64,000 nucleotides of DNA from Amorphophallus konjac. Lineage: Eukaryota > Streptophyta > Magnoliopsida > Alismatales > Araceae. The stretch spans positions 286,302,200-286,366,199 of the forward strand of contig CM040125.1 of NCBI GenBank assembly GCA_022559845.1, read 5' to 3'. Positions 32,645-44,286 of this stretch are shown piece after piece (within the stretch, counting starts at the first letter, position 1; every line of letters begins with the position of its first letter). A program made the translations under genes and the position numbers. Below the pieces are notes generated by a model that saw only the letters and a list, made by a program, of their open reading frames with translations, ran no database searches and had not been told where the DNA came from.

Positions 32645-33274
32645 GGAGGCGTCCAGGACCCTGGACACCTCCATCAGGGCCGAATTAATATTTTATTCTA
32701 TTTTTATTAATTTTTTTGGAATACTTTTGTGGGGGCGTCCAGGGCCCCGGACGCCTCAAACAGGTCCACTGAAAACTGACGACGGCCGTACGCGGTTTGG
32801 CACAACGCGTGGTTTTGTGAGCGGCGCCTCGTGATTCAGAAATGGGCGCGTCCAGGTGGCTGGACGTCTCTATAATTTGACTTTTTTCACACACGACAAA
32901 CCGTCGCTCGGTGGCCGGCGCCCGTGAGAGAGTTGATGGAGGCGTCCAGGGGCCTGGACGCCTCCCAAAATATATTATTTTTTCTTTTTCTTTTGTCTTT
33001 TATGCCAAGGCTGGCATTTTAATTTTTTTATATTTGTTTTTATGGAGGCGTCCAGGGGCCTGGACGCCTCCATTAATATATATATTTTTTATTTATCTTC
33101 TAAATTTTATCCCAACTGGTATTTTACACACACATTTTTTATTTTTATTTTTATGGAGGCGTCCAGGGGCCTGGACGCCTCCATTAATATATTTTTTTTT
33201 ATTTAGTTTTGGGCCCTGAGAAAAGAATAAAATAAATTAAAAAGATGGGGGCGTCCAGGGGCCTGGACGCCCCC
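32645..33274. repeat. Array of seven GC-rich palindromes in U3 (5' LTR)
   Basis: Same seven units as at 9582-10214. Several arms that are imperfect in the 3' LTR are intact here (for example GGCGTCCAGG where the other LTR has GGCGTCTAGG), so the C-to-T changes in the 3' LTR are recent. Confidence 0.9.
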
Positions 33275-33526
33275 ATTAAGACCCACCCGGGTCCTCAATC
33301 GGCGGTCGCCCGGCAGACACCTTCTTGGTTCCGGAACCTCTTGATGCGTCTGACTGGTGTTGACGCCGTCTGAATGCCGTGACGAGATGATTCCGGATGC
33401 CGAAAAAGGCAGAAGAAGACCCAAGAAAAGGAAGTGCTCAAGTGATTCGAAATGCGTAAGCCGTCGCGGGGCGTCGTATAGTAATATGAGACTTTCTTAG
33501 GAGACGTCAAGAATGGCGTGTCTACA

Positions 33527-33531
33527 ATCGT
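33527..33531. repeat. Target site duplication ATCGT, right
   Basis: Follows GTGTCTACA of the 5' LTR and matches 8368-8372. Confidence 0.9.
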
Positions 33532-34193
33532 GAACCCCTTCATGAGTTTCTCCAGGTGATCATCACTTGTCGACTCTTCCAAGGCACCTATAGTCCATTC
33601 CGCAAGCTTTTGTAAGTTGATGCCCTTTTGAGTTTAGACTACCTTGATGGCTTTGGATGGTATGAAACTTCCGAGAACCTCCTCAGAAGTTACCTTTTTC
33701 AGCATGGGCATGATTTTTATCTTGCATCTTTCTTAAATCTCTTCAAACCAAGTAGAAGTTCAACCTCCTCAAGAAGGATCGTGGCTTCAAAAGTGAGGAA
33801 GATGAAGGTATGAGTTTGAGGGTGCCAAACCTCTACTAGTACACCCATGGCTGCCCAATCCATATAGAACTTGTCGTAATGCTTGGCATGAATCAAGAGC
33901 CCTTGAAGGTGCCATTTTGTGACGATAGCCCTCATACCGATAGTGATGTTGGAAGTGAGCTTTGAAAGCTAGGGAAGTTTGGAGAATTTTTGTGGACCCG
34001 GAAAGAGGGGGTATGGTTGAAAGAAAAGAGCCAAGCGAATTAATGCAGAAAAGAGGTGAAAAGAAAGAAAAAGGTACCAACTCACCATTCGCAAAGAAAT
34101 CCTCTCGCTCAAGTGACCCTCGATATCGCTGAGCCTCTTAATGCCATTGTCCGGCCTGCTTCTTTTAACGGGACGGGAGAATTCACCTTCCAT
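33532..34193 (-). pseudogene. DUF7745-like gene D', 5' half
   Basis: Exon 1 is 34086-34193 (108 nt, as in gene D). The exon 2 acceptor at 34017-34018 is mutated from AG to AA. A TGG codon early in exon 2 is now TAG, and a frame change follows LLEEVELLLGL. Reading stops at the block MKGFTI where the young element begins; the rest is at 8372-7641. TATAAAT lies at 34281-34287. Confidence 0.75.
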
Positions 34194-34280
34194 TTATCTA
34201 GGACTAGAACTTCCTTTCTCCTTCAAAGGATTCAACACCCGAAACCACACCTTATGCCCTTCCCTAGGCCAAGGGGGGAT

Positions 34281-34287
34281 ATTTATA
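34281..34287 (-). promoter_or_regulatory. TATA box of gene D'
   Basis: TATAAAT on the minus strand, about 90 bp before the D' ATG at 34193, matching the position in gene D. Confidence 0.55.
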
Positions 34288-34299
34288 GGAAGGAAGGGA

Positions 34300-34690
34300 A
34301 TAAAAAGTAAAAAAAAATGTTGATGCGGGGTCGCCATGATGGACTTCGTTCTGTCTTTTTGTGATGTTCTTGTGTGATCGATATTTATGTCTTGATGTGT
34401 TCGCTTTTGAGTGCAAATTGCAGGTTGTGTGCAAAGACAGAGAAAATAAAAAAAGAAAAGGAAACAAAAGAAAAGAAAAAAGTAGTATAAAATAAAAAAA
34501 AGATAGAGAAACAAATAAAATACAAAAAAAGAATCAAAAAAATAAAAAATTAAAACATACAAAACATACAAAAATAACAAACAAACAAACAAAACAAAAC
34601 AAAACAAAAAAATAAAAAAAATCAAGAACGAAAAAAAAGTGGGGGTTAAAATAATAATAATAATAATAATAAAAGCAACTGGATCACCAC
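34300..34690. repeat. A-rich low-complexity stretch
   Basis: Runs of A with short AAC/AAT units and an (AAT)n tract near 34650-34672. Long open frames on the minus strand are F/Y/L-rich artefacts of this composition. No gene is seen. Confidence 0.7.
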
Positions 34691-35506
34691 AGATCACATC
34701 ATGCATAACTAGAATGTGCCAAGGACCTTATAGCCTTACTAAATCTGGAATTTGAGTTATCCCTTTAAACAGTGATAATTTCAGAGGAATTTGGTCGAAT
34801 GGATAGGCCGTTAAGTTGTGATAGTTTGGGGATGATGGTTCCGTTCAGTGAGTCAGTTCATGGATAAATGGGCTCTGGCCCAATATCGGCTCACAGGATT
34901 GGTATCCTGACCCATCCTTCACAGCTTAACAATACTATCGTTGGCTAGTTTCTATTGTTATAATCTTGATATCATTGTGAAAAATCCTTCACTTAATTCG
35001 ATCGTGAGATTCACTATGCTTAAGTTCCTAATCCAATATGAGATATTCCATTCCGAATTAAGAACTAAGTCTCACCGAAGCTACCCTGAGCTGTTTTGCT
35101 GAAAGAGACCCTTGTTTGGATTTATCCTCAACTATTCCGTCACTTTTACTCCACTGGACCCACCTTGGCCGTAGCACCTCCACATTGGCTGGTAACCGCT
35201 CCCCAATGGTGAAACCTGTAGGTTCATGACCACAGGAACTTCCACGCACGGAAGTTGGTCCCTTTTCTTAGTCGTGCCTTAGCGCACATTATTTCATTTC
35301 CTTGTTTGTTTACCATCCAAATAATTATTTATTTCAGAGGACCGTCTTTAGGGTTGCTTTCTTGAGACTCAGGAAAAATTTTGATCAGAAAATGTTGAGA
35401 CTGTGTCTCATCACACCTTGGCGTCTACTTTTCAGTCCATTCTCATACTTCACTCTATTCTGCTACGTGTCATTCCCCTGCAAAGCAGACGCCAAGGCGG
35501 GGCAGC
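34691..35506. other. Family-conserved spacer and purine tract of the old element
   Basis: Matches 10466-11560 in reverse complement. It ends in GCAAAGCAGACGCCAAGGCG plus GGGCAGC at the LTR start. No coding potential is shared between the copies. Confidence 0.6.
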
Positions 35507-35669
35507 TGTAGACACGTCATCTTTGATATTTTCACGGGTATATTTCATATTACACCGTGATGCCCCAAAGTGGCTTACACTTTCCACTTATTTGAGTAAT
35601 TTCCGTAATTTCGGCTGCGTAAAAAAATGAAAAAATGTCAAAAAAAAATCAATACAAATCTCAATAAAC

Positions 35670-35674
35670 ATATA
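35670..35674. repeat. Target site duplication ATATA, left
   Basis: ATATA precedes the copia LTR start TGTTACATCC, and ATATA follows the 3' LTR at 46180-46184. The right side is in an AT microsatellite, so the match alone is weak. Confidence 0.6.
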
Positions 35675-37572
35675 TGTTACATCCCTACGGTTTTGATGAT
35701 GTCTCACACTATAAATCAATTTGTTTTATCACATTCTTGCAATAAAGGTTCATGCATCTTCATGTTTATATGCAGTCAATAGATCAGTGCATGCCTTACT
35801 CTAGACGTGGTGGTAAGTCCTTGCCTCGGTGCAAGTCTCTTTTAATAAGCTCAACACTTGTGCTCGTATCAGTAGAGCTCGGTGGATCTCGCATTAAGTC
35901 CATGCATATTTTGCCGCAGGGCATCTCTTTGTTTCTAAGCATGAAGGAGGTATGTGCTTCTTACATGATTTAGCTCCGTGCATTATCTATCTTTTGTCTT
36001 CTTGCTTAAAACATATTAAGTCAGTGCATGCATTGTCTCATTCATAAAGTGCTTGCCTCGGTGCAAGTCCTTGTTCATGCACAGGTTCTGTCGTTCATAC
36101 TTTGTCTCAGTGCATTTTACTAGGTCTTGTGCACCAAGGTCCACGCCTATCATGTCTCTGCATCTCACCTCTTGAGGTCGGTGCAATTTTAGGGTCGGTG
36201 CAACTCTTGACTAGAATGCATTGCTTAGTCTGCTCATTTCTTTATCTCAGTGCAAATTCAACTCCGTGCAAGCTTTGTCTTGCTTATCTCTTTGTTATGC
36301 TCATTTCTCTCTGCCATCTCGGTGCAGCTCTTGCTTGGACTGCACATCCTGACTCGGAGCATTCTTTTTCTTTCTGAATAACATGAAGTCGGTACATCTT
36401 TGTGCCTTATCCCTTCATGTCAGTGCACATCTGTTGCACGATTGAACTCTATGGTCCATGCTTATGTCATCGTGAGTTTTCACAAGTCAGTGCAATGGCT
36501 GACTTGGAAACTCCTACTCTGTGCAGTTTATGCTTACTTACTCGCTTCATCCGTAAAACTTGTGCTAAGTGTGTGACAAAGTGTTTATTCCTTTTCTGAC
36601 AGTTTGTTTATGCATTCACCAGGTAAATGGCACGTGATCCGAGGAAGATAGAGGCCGAGAATATTCTAACACGTGCCCCAACCTTTCAGGCGAGAAATGT
36701 GGTATCCACACGCCAAAGTTTCTGGAGCAGACATATATATATATATGCTGAGGAAAAGGGTTCGAAAGAGAGTATGGAATAGTAGAAAAATGAGAGAAGC
36801 GTGAGAGCAGTGCTGGTGATCTAGAGAGAAAACCAGAGAAAAACCACTCCATCCAGAGCAGAGAGAAAATTCTGAGAGAAAGCTGTCTATGAATCTGAAG
36901 ATCTACTTCTACGGAAGCTACATTATTTTGAATTTGAGATAGTTGTTTTCCATCGGTCTTTTCTTTTTGAGTTTCCTTTATTTCCCATTCCATTTTGTTA
37001 CCCTCCAAGCTTGTTCGAAGGAAGGGAGAAGTTCTCCGGTTTCCCTCCATTGCTCTTGGAGGAAAAGAGGTTTGATCCTCTAGTTTTGTGAGTTGCTTGG
37101 GAGCAATTTCACAGGGTTCCCTTTGTTGCGTGCAAAGGAAGGGAGATCGGTTCTCCAGTGCTTCTTCTGGTTGATCAGAAGGCTGAGAAGGGTGTTCCTC
37201 AGGGCAAGCTGTTTGGCAGCGGTTGTCGCTGACTGAGTCTGCTGTGTGCGATTGACCAATTGTAAGGAAACCTTACTCTTCTGAGTGAGGGGTGGACGTA
37301 GATTGCGAGTAGCAATCGAACCACCTAAAAACTCTTTGTCTCTCTTGTGGATTTGCCTATCTACTTTGTGTTTGCTCTCCATCTACTTGATATATTGCTC
37401 CATCGCGTATTTCTTTATAGATCTCTATCCATTGTCCAAATACTTCTATTACCTTTCTTTGAAGTTTTTATCACTACTGTTTGAGGGGTTGAGTAATTGT
37501 TACTGAGCTTATCGAATTTGGGAGTGATCTATTCATCCCCCCCTTCTATCTCACTTTCCGCTGTTTGTATCA
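35675..37572 (+). repeat. Copia 5' LTR
   Basis: Begins TGTTACATCCCTACGG and ends GTTTGTATCA. U3 (about 35770-36600) is packed with the motif TC(A/G)GTGCA and near variants, about 16 copies. A TATA-like (AT)n tract lies near 36730-36748 and probably marks the promoter. Confidence 0.92.
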
Positions 37573-37590
37573 ATTGGGATCAGAGAAGGT
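37573..37590 (+). other. Copia primer binding site, mutated
   Basis: ATTGGGATCAGAGAAGG, one base from the initiator-methionine type TTGGTATCAGAG (T to G). It directly follows the LTR. Confidence 0.7.
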
Positions 37591-37597
37591 TTTCACT

Positions 37598-39740
37598 ATG
37601 TGGTCCAATGGCCAAGGTCACCCCGGATCTAATGCTCCTCGGAGCTTCATGGCTGAGGGACAATCCATCAGCCACCCTCCATTTTTCGATGGTAACAATT
37701 ACCTTTTCTGGAAAAATAGGAGGGATGTTTTCATTAGAGCGCAGAGCCACAAACTTTGAAGCGTGATCACCACAGGGCCATATGATCTGCCATCGAATGA
37801 AGATGCGTGGACAGATGATCAAGTCAAGCTTTCATCACTCAACTAGACGGCCCGGAACATCATCCAATGTGCAGTTCATCCAGACGAATACGCTCGCATC
37901 TCAGCATGCAAAATGGCCAAGAAAATGTGGGATGAGTTGGAGTTAATCTATGAAGGTACATCCCAAGTGAAAGCGACAAAGGTAAATCTCCTCACCTCTG
38001 AATATGAGCTGTTTAAGATGAAATTGGAGGAGACCATAACTGAGATGTATGCCAGACTGTCATTGATTACGAACAGTCTTAAGGGGTTTGAGAAAGAGAT
38101 ATCTGAGGGAGATATAGTCATGAAAATGCTTAGATCTCTAACCCCTACATGGCACACTAAGGCCATTGTGATAGAGGAGTCTAGGGATCTGTCGAAAATG
38201 ACAGTCACCGAACTTATAGGATTCCTAATGACGTATGAGATGAATTTCAAGAGGAATGGTGAAGGAAGTGACAAGAAGGGCAGGAATATTGCCCTCAAGG
38301 TGTCCCGCAACAAAGGCAGTAGTAGCAGCGGGAGTAGTAGTTGCGAGTCTGACGGGCTATCAGACCTGGACCAAGAGGAGCAAGCAATGCTCCCTCGTCA
38401 ATTCAGAAATTCTCGAGGACTAAGGGAAAGACCTTTAGAAGAATGAGGTCATATTCCTCTGGTAAGAACTTTGATTCCAGCAATGATAAGAATAGGAATG
38501 CCAAGAAAATCACATGCTTTCATTACAGGAAACCTGGACACATGAAAGAGGATTGCCCTGATCTTCAGAAGAAGGGTCCTGACTTTCAAAAGAAGAGCTC
38601 CAAAGTGCAGAAGAAGAAACCACAAGCAATGGTCTGCACGTGGAGCGATGAGGAAGAAGATCCAGAAGCCAACTCCTCTGAGGAGGACGAAGAAGGAATC
38701 TGCCTGATGGCAAATAGCGATGAGGAGGTAACAAACCTTTTCGAGAACTTTTCTATTGATGATTGGGAAGATGCCTATGCTGAACTTTTAGATAAGTTCA
38801 ATTCATTGAGTAAAGAGCATAGGGTTCTGAAAAGAAAACTCAATGCTAATTTTGAAGAACAAACTCAAATCAGTAAGGAAAATCATAAATTAAAGGAACA
38901 ATTAGAAGAAATGACTACTCTGAAGAAGGAAAATGAAAAGCACAAATCAGAGAACTAGGAAGTTCACACACAGCTCAACGAACTCAATATAAAACTTGAA
39001 GAAAGTCTGAATGGAAACAGCGTGATCACTGAGAAGTATGAAGCTGTTAAGGAAGTAAACACAGAACTTCTAAAAAAATGTGAGTCTATGCAAAGAGAGC
39101 TAGAAGACAAACAAAAAATCTTAGAAAAATTTGTTCAAGGGAAAACAAATCTGGACTTTATACTAGGAACAAGGGTAAATTTCAACAAAGAGGGTTTAGG
39201 CTATAACCCGACAAATAAGAGACCCTTTAAGTTCAAGACCACTACTTTCTGCCCTGAGAAGTGAAAAGATAAGCTGGACACACCATCAAGCTCAAACAGT
39301 AATCAAAATACTCAGCATCCAAAGGAGAAAGCAACAAACCATGCTGAACAATATCTTAAAACAGGGAAGAACTTCACTAAGCCCATTCACCAGAACAGAA
39401 ATGGTACCTGGACTAGGCAAGAGTATCAGAATAGAAGCTGGAATTACTATAAAAGAATGGGCCCGAACAGAAGTTACTAGGGAAATAACATACACCCTCA
39501 AAAATTTGGTAATCAACATGCGTACAGAAGGTACCCCAGGGATGAAAGGTCTAATAATTGGAATAGATTCCATTCCTCCAGACCAGCTGGACATAATTAT
39601 GGTCATAATCTCAAAAGACCTGAAAATAAGATGCAAGAGAAAAACAAGCTGAAACAAATTTGGATTCCCAAACACCTGATTAAAGATTTAAATGATGTCT
39701 TTGGACCCAACTTATCTTGGGTTCCAAACCACCTTGCTTG
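37598..39740 (+). pseudogene. Copia gag
   Basis: Start ATG at 37598. Blocks: PPFFDGNNYLFWKNRRDVF, then MAKKMWDELELIYEGTSQVK and LTSEYELFKMKLEETITEMY (UBN2-like capsid), then a knuckle CFHYRKPGHMKEDC in which the second cysteine is now tyrosine. A long acidic coiled coil follows, ending in GPNLSWVPN. Stops occur at about 37757, 37844, 38956, 39262 and beyond, with a frame change near 38405. Gag would coat the RNA and form the particle; this copy cannot. Confidence 0.85.
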
Positions 39741-40364
39741 ATTTCTTTTGTGTAAGTTTGCCTAGCAGCTGAGAACAACAAATGGTACCTTAACAGTGGC
39801 TGCTCCAGGCACATGACAAGAGACCGATCCAAGTTCAGCAAGCTAGAAATGAAGGTAGGGGGTCTGGTCAAATTCGGAGGAAAGAACAAAGGTAAGATCA
39901 TTGGGGTTGGCACGGTTGGTAAGTCCTCCACTAACTCAATTGAGAAAGTTTTACTTGTGGAAGGTCTTCAACACAATCTGATTAGCATCAGTCAATTATG
40001 TGACAAGGCTCACAGGGTTGTGTTTGATAATGATTCATGCAAAATCTTCGAAATAAATTCTGATCTTGTTAAGTTTGTAGCCAATAGGACCAATAATGTC
40101 TACATGGTAGATTTAGATGTTGAGTCTGAATCTAAGCTCTGCTTGTCTGCTAATTCTGAAAATAATGCTTTTGATTGGCATAAACGTTTAGGGCATGCTA
40201 GGTTTTCCACTTTGAATAAATTGATCAAGCATGATTTAGTCAGAGGCATGCCTAAAATCAAGTTTAATTCTATCTCAAAAATCTGTGATGCCTCTGCTCT
40301 AGGCAAGCAAACTCGCAAGTCATTTAAGCTCAGATCTGAGCCTTTATCAACCAAACTAATGTAA
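39741..40364 (+). pseudogene. Copia protease and GAG-pre-integrase
   Basis: The active-site region reads WYLNSGCSRHMTRD. The catalytic DSG is NSG, so the aspartate is lost. GAG-pre-integrase follows (WHKRLGHARFSTLNKLIKH) with a degenerate zinc pair (ICDASALGK). It ends at a nonsense codon at 40362-40364 in the frame of integrase. Confidence 0.8.
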
Positions 40365-40367
40365 CTC

Positions 40368-41774
40368 TTGCATATGGACCTTTTTGGTCCAACCAAGACT
40401 CTGAGCTTGAATGGGAAAAGGTTTGGGTTCATCATTGTAGATGATTTCACTAAGTTTTCATGGCTATTTTTCTTAGCAAATAAAAATGATGCATTTCAGA
40501 AGTTTAAACATTTCTTCACTAAAATCAAACAAGGAGCTCCTCACTGCATTTCAATAATTCAAACTGACCATGGAGGTGAGTTTGAGAATTCTTTATTTTC
40601 TGACTTCTGTAACAAAGAGGGACTGACTCACAAATTTTCTTCTCCCAGGACTCCAGAGCAGAACGGAATTGTGGAGAGAAGAAATTGGACAATCATCGAA
40701 ATGGCCAGAACTATGCTGGTCGAAAGTCAGCTTCCCAGCAGTTTTTGGGCAGAGGCAGCCAACATAGCCTGCTACACAATTAACCGAGCAATGGTAAGAC
40801 ATGTCCATAAGAAAACTCCCTATGAACTCCTTAAAGGTAAAAAGCCAAATGTCTCATATTTCAGAATTTTTGGTTCAAAATGTTTCATCCATAACAATAA
40901 TAAAAGGGACCTAGATAAATTTGATGCTAGAAGTACTCCAGGAATCTTTCTAAGATACTCTGAAACAACTAGGGCCTATAGGGTTTTCAATATAACAGAC
41001 CAAACTGTAGAGGAAACTCCTCATGTGATAATTGGTGAATCAATAGATGCTAACAACCTTGATGATGCTGATAGGTCTTCAAGGCATGATGGAGAATTTC
41101 TTGAGGAGAAATTGAAGGATGAAAATGAACAACCCGAAGGACAAACCGATCAGAATCAAGTAAGCTCAACCGAACCAGGTGAGTCCTTAACTAATGTCAG
41201 ATTTTTGAAAGACCATACTGAGAATAATATCATAGAAAATTTAAGGGATCCCCTTAGGACCAGATCTCTTTTCAAAAATGTTCAAAATCAAGATCTAATT
41301 GCTTTAGTTTCTCAAATTGAACCAAAATCAGTAGAGGAAGCCTTAAACGATCCATCTTGGGTCAATGCCATGTCTGAAGAGTTAGGTCAATTTGATAGAA
41401 ATGATGTCTGGGAACTTGTTCCAAGACCTGAGAACACTAATGTGATAGGAACCAAATGGGTGTTCAAGAATAAAATGAATGAAGATGGAATTATTTCCAG
41501 AAATAAACCCAGACTAGTAGCCAAAGGCTACTGTCAGGAATTTGGAGTTGACTTTGATGAGTCCTATGCACCTGTTGCTAGGATGGAAGCTATAAGAATA
41601 TTGTTAGCATTTGCATGCTCCAAAAATATAAAACTCCAACAAGATGTGAAGAGTGCGTTCTTAAATGGAATTATCAAGGAAGAAGTTTTTGTTGAACAAC
41701 CCCCTGGTTTTCTATTCTCCACTAAACCTGACCAAGTTTTCAGATTGAAGAAAGCCATGTATGGTTTAAAGTAG
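40368..41774 (+). pseudogene. Copia integrase and N-terminal RT
   Basis: 468 codons open. Integrase residues: D in IVDDFTKFSWLFF, D in IIQTDHGGEFENS, and E in SPRTPEQNGIVERRNW. RT begins with NVIGTKWVFKNKMNEDG and LQQDVKSAFLNG. It ends at a TAG where YGLKQAPRAWY is expected (CAG to TAG), after which RT continues in frame. Confidence 0.88.
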
Positions 41775-42842
41775 GCCCCTCGAGCCTGGTATGAGAGATT
41801 AACGGAATTTCTGATCAGCAAGGGATACCAAAGAGGTAAGGTAGATCAAACCCTTTTCACAAAAGGCTTTAATGAAGATCTCATCATAGTCCAGGTATAC
41901 GTAGATGACATTGTCTTCGGCTCAACAAGTACTGATTTATGTAATGAATTTTCAAAATTGATGTCAGCAGAATTTGAAATGAGTTTGGTAGGCGAACTGA
42001 AGTACTTTCTTGGTCTGCAGATACAACAGTTGGAGGAAGGATGCTTCATCAACCAGACCAAGTATACATTGGACGTTCTCAATAGGTTTGGCATGACCAA
42101 CTTGAAGCACATTACAACACCAATGGGTACCAATACCTCATTGGATGCAGATGAGACAGGTAAAGAAGTAGATGCCAAGCTCTACCGAGGTATGATTGGA
42201 TCTCTACTCTATTTGACAGCTTCAAGACCTGATATACAGTTTAGTGTAGGAATGTGTGCAAGGTATCAATCTCGACCCACTGAATTGCATCTAGCTGTAG
42301 TAAAAAGAATTTTCAGATATCTGTCTACTACACACACCATTGGTTTATGGTTTCCAGCATCACACATACTAGATTTAATTGCATACACAGATGCAGATTA
42401 TGCCGGGTGTAAACTATATAGAAAAAGCACTAGTGGTCATTGTGAATTTCTAGGTGGGTGTTTAGTATCTTGGGGTTCCAAGAAACAACATTCTGTGGCT
42501 CTCTCCACTGCAGAGGTTGAATATGTGACTGTAGGGAGTTGTGGTACACAAGTCATTTGGATTAAACACCAGCTTCAGGACTATCAAGTAGACCTGGGAT
42601 GTACACCCATTTACTGTGATAATACTAGTGCCATCAATCTAGCCAAGAACCATGTCTTGCATTCCTGCACCAAACACATTGAAATAAGACATCATTTCAT
42701 AAGAGATGAGGTTTCTAAGAACACCTTTGAACTGATTCATGTAGGCACTGCTAATCAAATTGCTGACATCTTCACCAATCCTCTAGACAATGACAAATTC
42801 ACCACATTAAGGAGAGAATTAGGCTTATTTAAATTATCTTAA
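41775..42842 (+). pseudogene. Copia C-terminal RT and RNase H
   Basis: In frame with the preceding part after the single TAG. The polymerase box VYVDDIVFGS is intact, followed by GELKYFLGLQI and RGMIGSLLYLTASRPDI. RNase H residues are D in AYTDADYAG, E in LSTAEVEYV and D in IYCDNTSAI. It ends at TAA 42840-42842. Confidence 0.88.
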
Positions 42843-44272
42843 TTTCTAATCTCCTGATATTGAAATTTTTTTAAGGTTGTGTGAGAAGTCTGTCCTAGCC
42901 GTGAGGGGGAGTTCTGAGTGTCTGCTGATTAGGTTCCTTCTGTGCATCGATTGAGGGGGAGCTGGGCAGTTAGTGTAGTTTGACTAATTTAAAAGGTTGA
43001 CCAGATGTGTGTCATTGCTGATTCTCATGATTGAATGAGTGCGGTTCTCTCTCAGATAGTAGAATCTCATTCATCTCTTAAGTCTATAAGTTTGTGTAAC
43101 TAAAGTCCATCTAGAATCTTTTCTCTAGTAGACTATCAGAGACTTGGATTAAGTGTCCGAAGTATATCTTTCTACATTGTTCATGATTCTGGTTCAGGCT
43201 AAAACTTGTATGTCTTGATATCTGTTCAGAACAACTTGAAATATAGATTTCAAGATTCATTTCAAAGAAACAGTTCTTCTGGTATTGTCTTCAAACACTT
43301 CATCTCCACAATATAAGGGATCAACTAAATGAACAAGGTCTATGGTTTGTTCACTGAGAAATTGGGAGCTTCATCAATGAAATGAAGTCTTTCCTATGTC
43401 ATGAGGTGTAAAATTCAAAAAAAAAGAAAGGGAAAATTTTGTAAAATAAATTTAATGTTTCTGACCTTTACAGAGCAATGGTGACAAGATGGTGAGTAAC
43501 TGGGGACTCTGGCCTCTGATCAAGGTGTTTCCTCACTTAAAAAGCCATTGTTACTAACTCTGTTCTCTAAAAAGGAGAGGTAATGAGGTTCTCACATTGA
43601 GTAACTAGGGATTCCAGCCTCTAATCAAGGTGTCTCCCTAATGTCAAAAATGTGATTTACCAACTTACTTACTAGCCTTCTTGAAAACCTCTATAATATC
43701 CTTATAATTATGCAATTTAGTGGAATGCTTGTCCTCAATACCTTGAGCACACCTTCTCTACTTCTCTCTCTTGTCGTCTACTTAGTAGAGTTGTTGGTTC
43801 AGCTATGTCTTGTCATGCTTGTTCATCCTTGCTCTACATCATATCCCCTGTATGTGGATAAACTTCCCTCTCATTCTAATTCTCTATTGCTTACCAGAGT
43901 TAAAGAATCTTCTCTTGAGTTTAGCGCCTCACTTATTCTCTTAAGATATGCTCATGAGTCTTTCTACACTAGGAAGCCACTGTACTTCTTCCTCATGTCT
44001 CCAGCAACAGATATATATCTTTCATTTCCTTTTGATGTTGTCAAAGGGGGAGAGAGATCATCTGAGAGGTTCAGGGCATCTGAGGCATCTGAGACCGAGT
44101 TGTAGGGAAGTGGTTTTGGAGAGAGAAGAGGTTCATAAGATAGTGGTTCTAGGAGAGGCCTTCTGGCTTATCTGTTCTAGATTCTCTGTATGCACATCTT
44201 GGTTTGCTCTTGATTATTTTTGATCTCCTTATAATGCCCTGACATTGCTTGATTCATAGTGTTGCCATCATC
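42843..44272 (+). other. Copia post-pol spacer
   Basis: About 1.4 kb between RNase H and the polypurine tract. Open frames of about 90-130 codons occur near 43710-44223, but no envelope-like membrane pattern or known domain is seen. It is most likely 3' untranslated sequence. Confidence 0.6.
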
Positions 44273-44286
44273 AAAAAGGGGGAGAT
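44273..44286 (+). other. Copia polypurine tract
   Basis: AAAAAGGGGGAGAT directly before the 3' LTR start TGTTGCATCC. Confidence 0.85.

Larger units (their letters stand above)
8373..33526 (-). mobile_element. Complete 25-kb Ty3/gypsy Tat-lineage element with antisense cargo
   Basis: Two 2,093-bp LTRs bound it, with TG/CA ends and a perfect ATCGT target duplication. On the minus strand, in order: 5' LTR (31434-33526), primer binding site, gag with protease, pol, a spacer, four genes in the opposite (plus) orientation, purine-rich tract, 3' LTR (8373-10465). Dual RNase H, a G-patch at the start of pol and an arginine-type primer site are marks of the Tat clade (Ogre, Retand and relatives), where extra antisense ORFs are known. 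By eye I count about 40 differences between the LTRs (about 2 percent), mostly transitions, so insertion was fairly recent. One stop and one frameshift in pol make this copy defective. Confidence 0.93.
31434..33526 (-). repeat. 5' LTR of the Tat element
   Basis: Same length as the 3' LTR (2,093 bp) with about 40 differences by eye. TATA box CTATAAATAG at 32622-32631 (minus). Palindrome array at 32645-33274, which in transcription sense lies upstream of the TATA box. The five-copy 37-bp repeat array lies at 31615-31992 in R-U5. Confidence 0.93.
33527..35674 (+). mobile_element. Old Tat-type gypsy element, right part
   Basis: Continuation of 3406-8372 beyond the young insertion. It holds the 5' half of gene D', a spacer matching 10479-11540 in reverse complement, a purine-rich tract (AAGGCGGGGCAGC, about 35494-35506) and the first 168 bp of an LTR at 35507 (TGTAGACACGTCATC). 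That LTR is clearly related to, but diverged from, the young one. It is cut at 35674 by the copia insertion. Confidence 0.8.

Noticed and set aside
34194..34706. 170-codon minus-strand frame rich in F, Y and L
   Set aside because: It is produced by the A-rich low-complexity tract and is not conserved in the homologous spacer of the young element.
43710..44223. Envelope-like gene after copia RNase H
   Set aside because: The two overlapping frames are short, and I see no signal peptide plus transmembrane layout or known motif.
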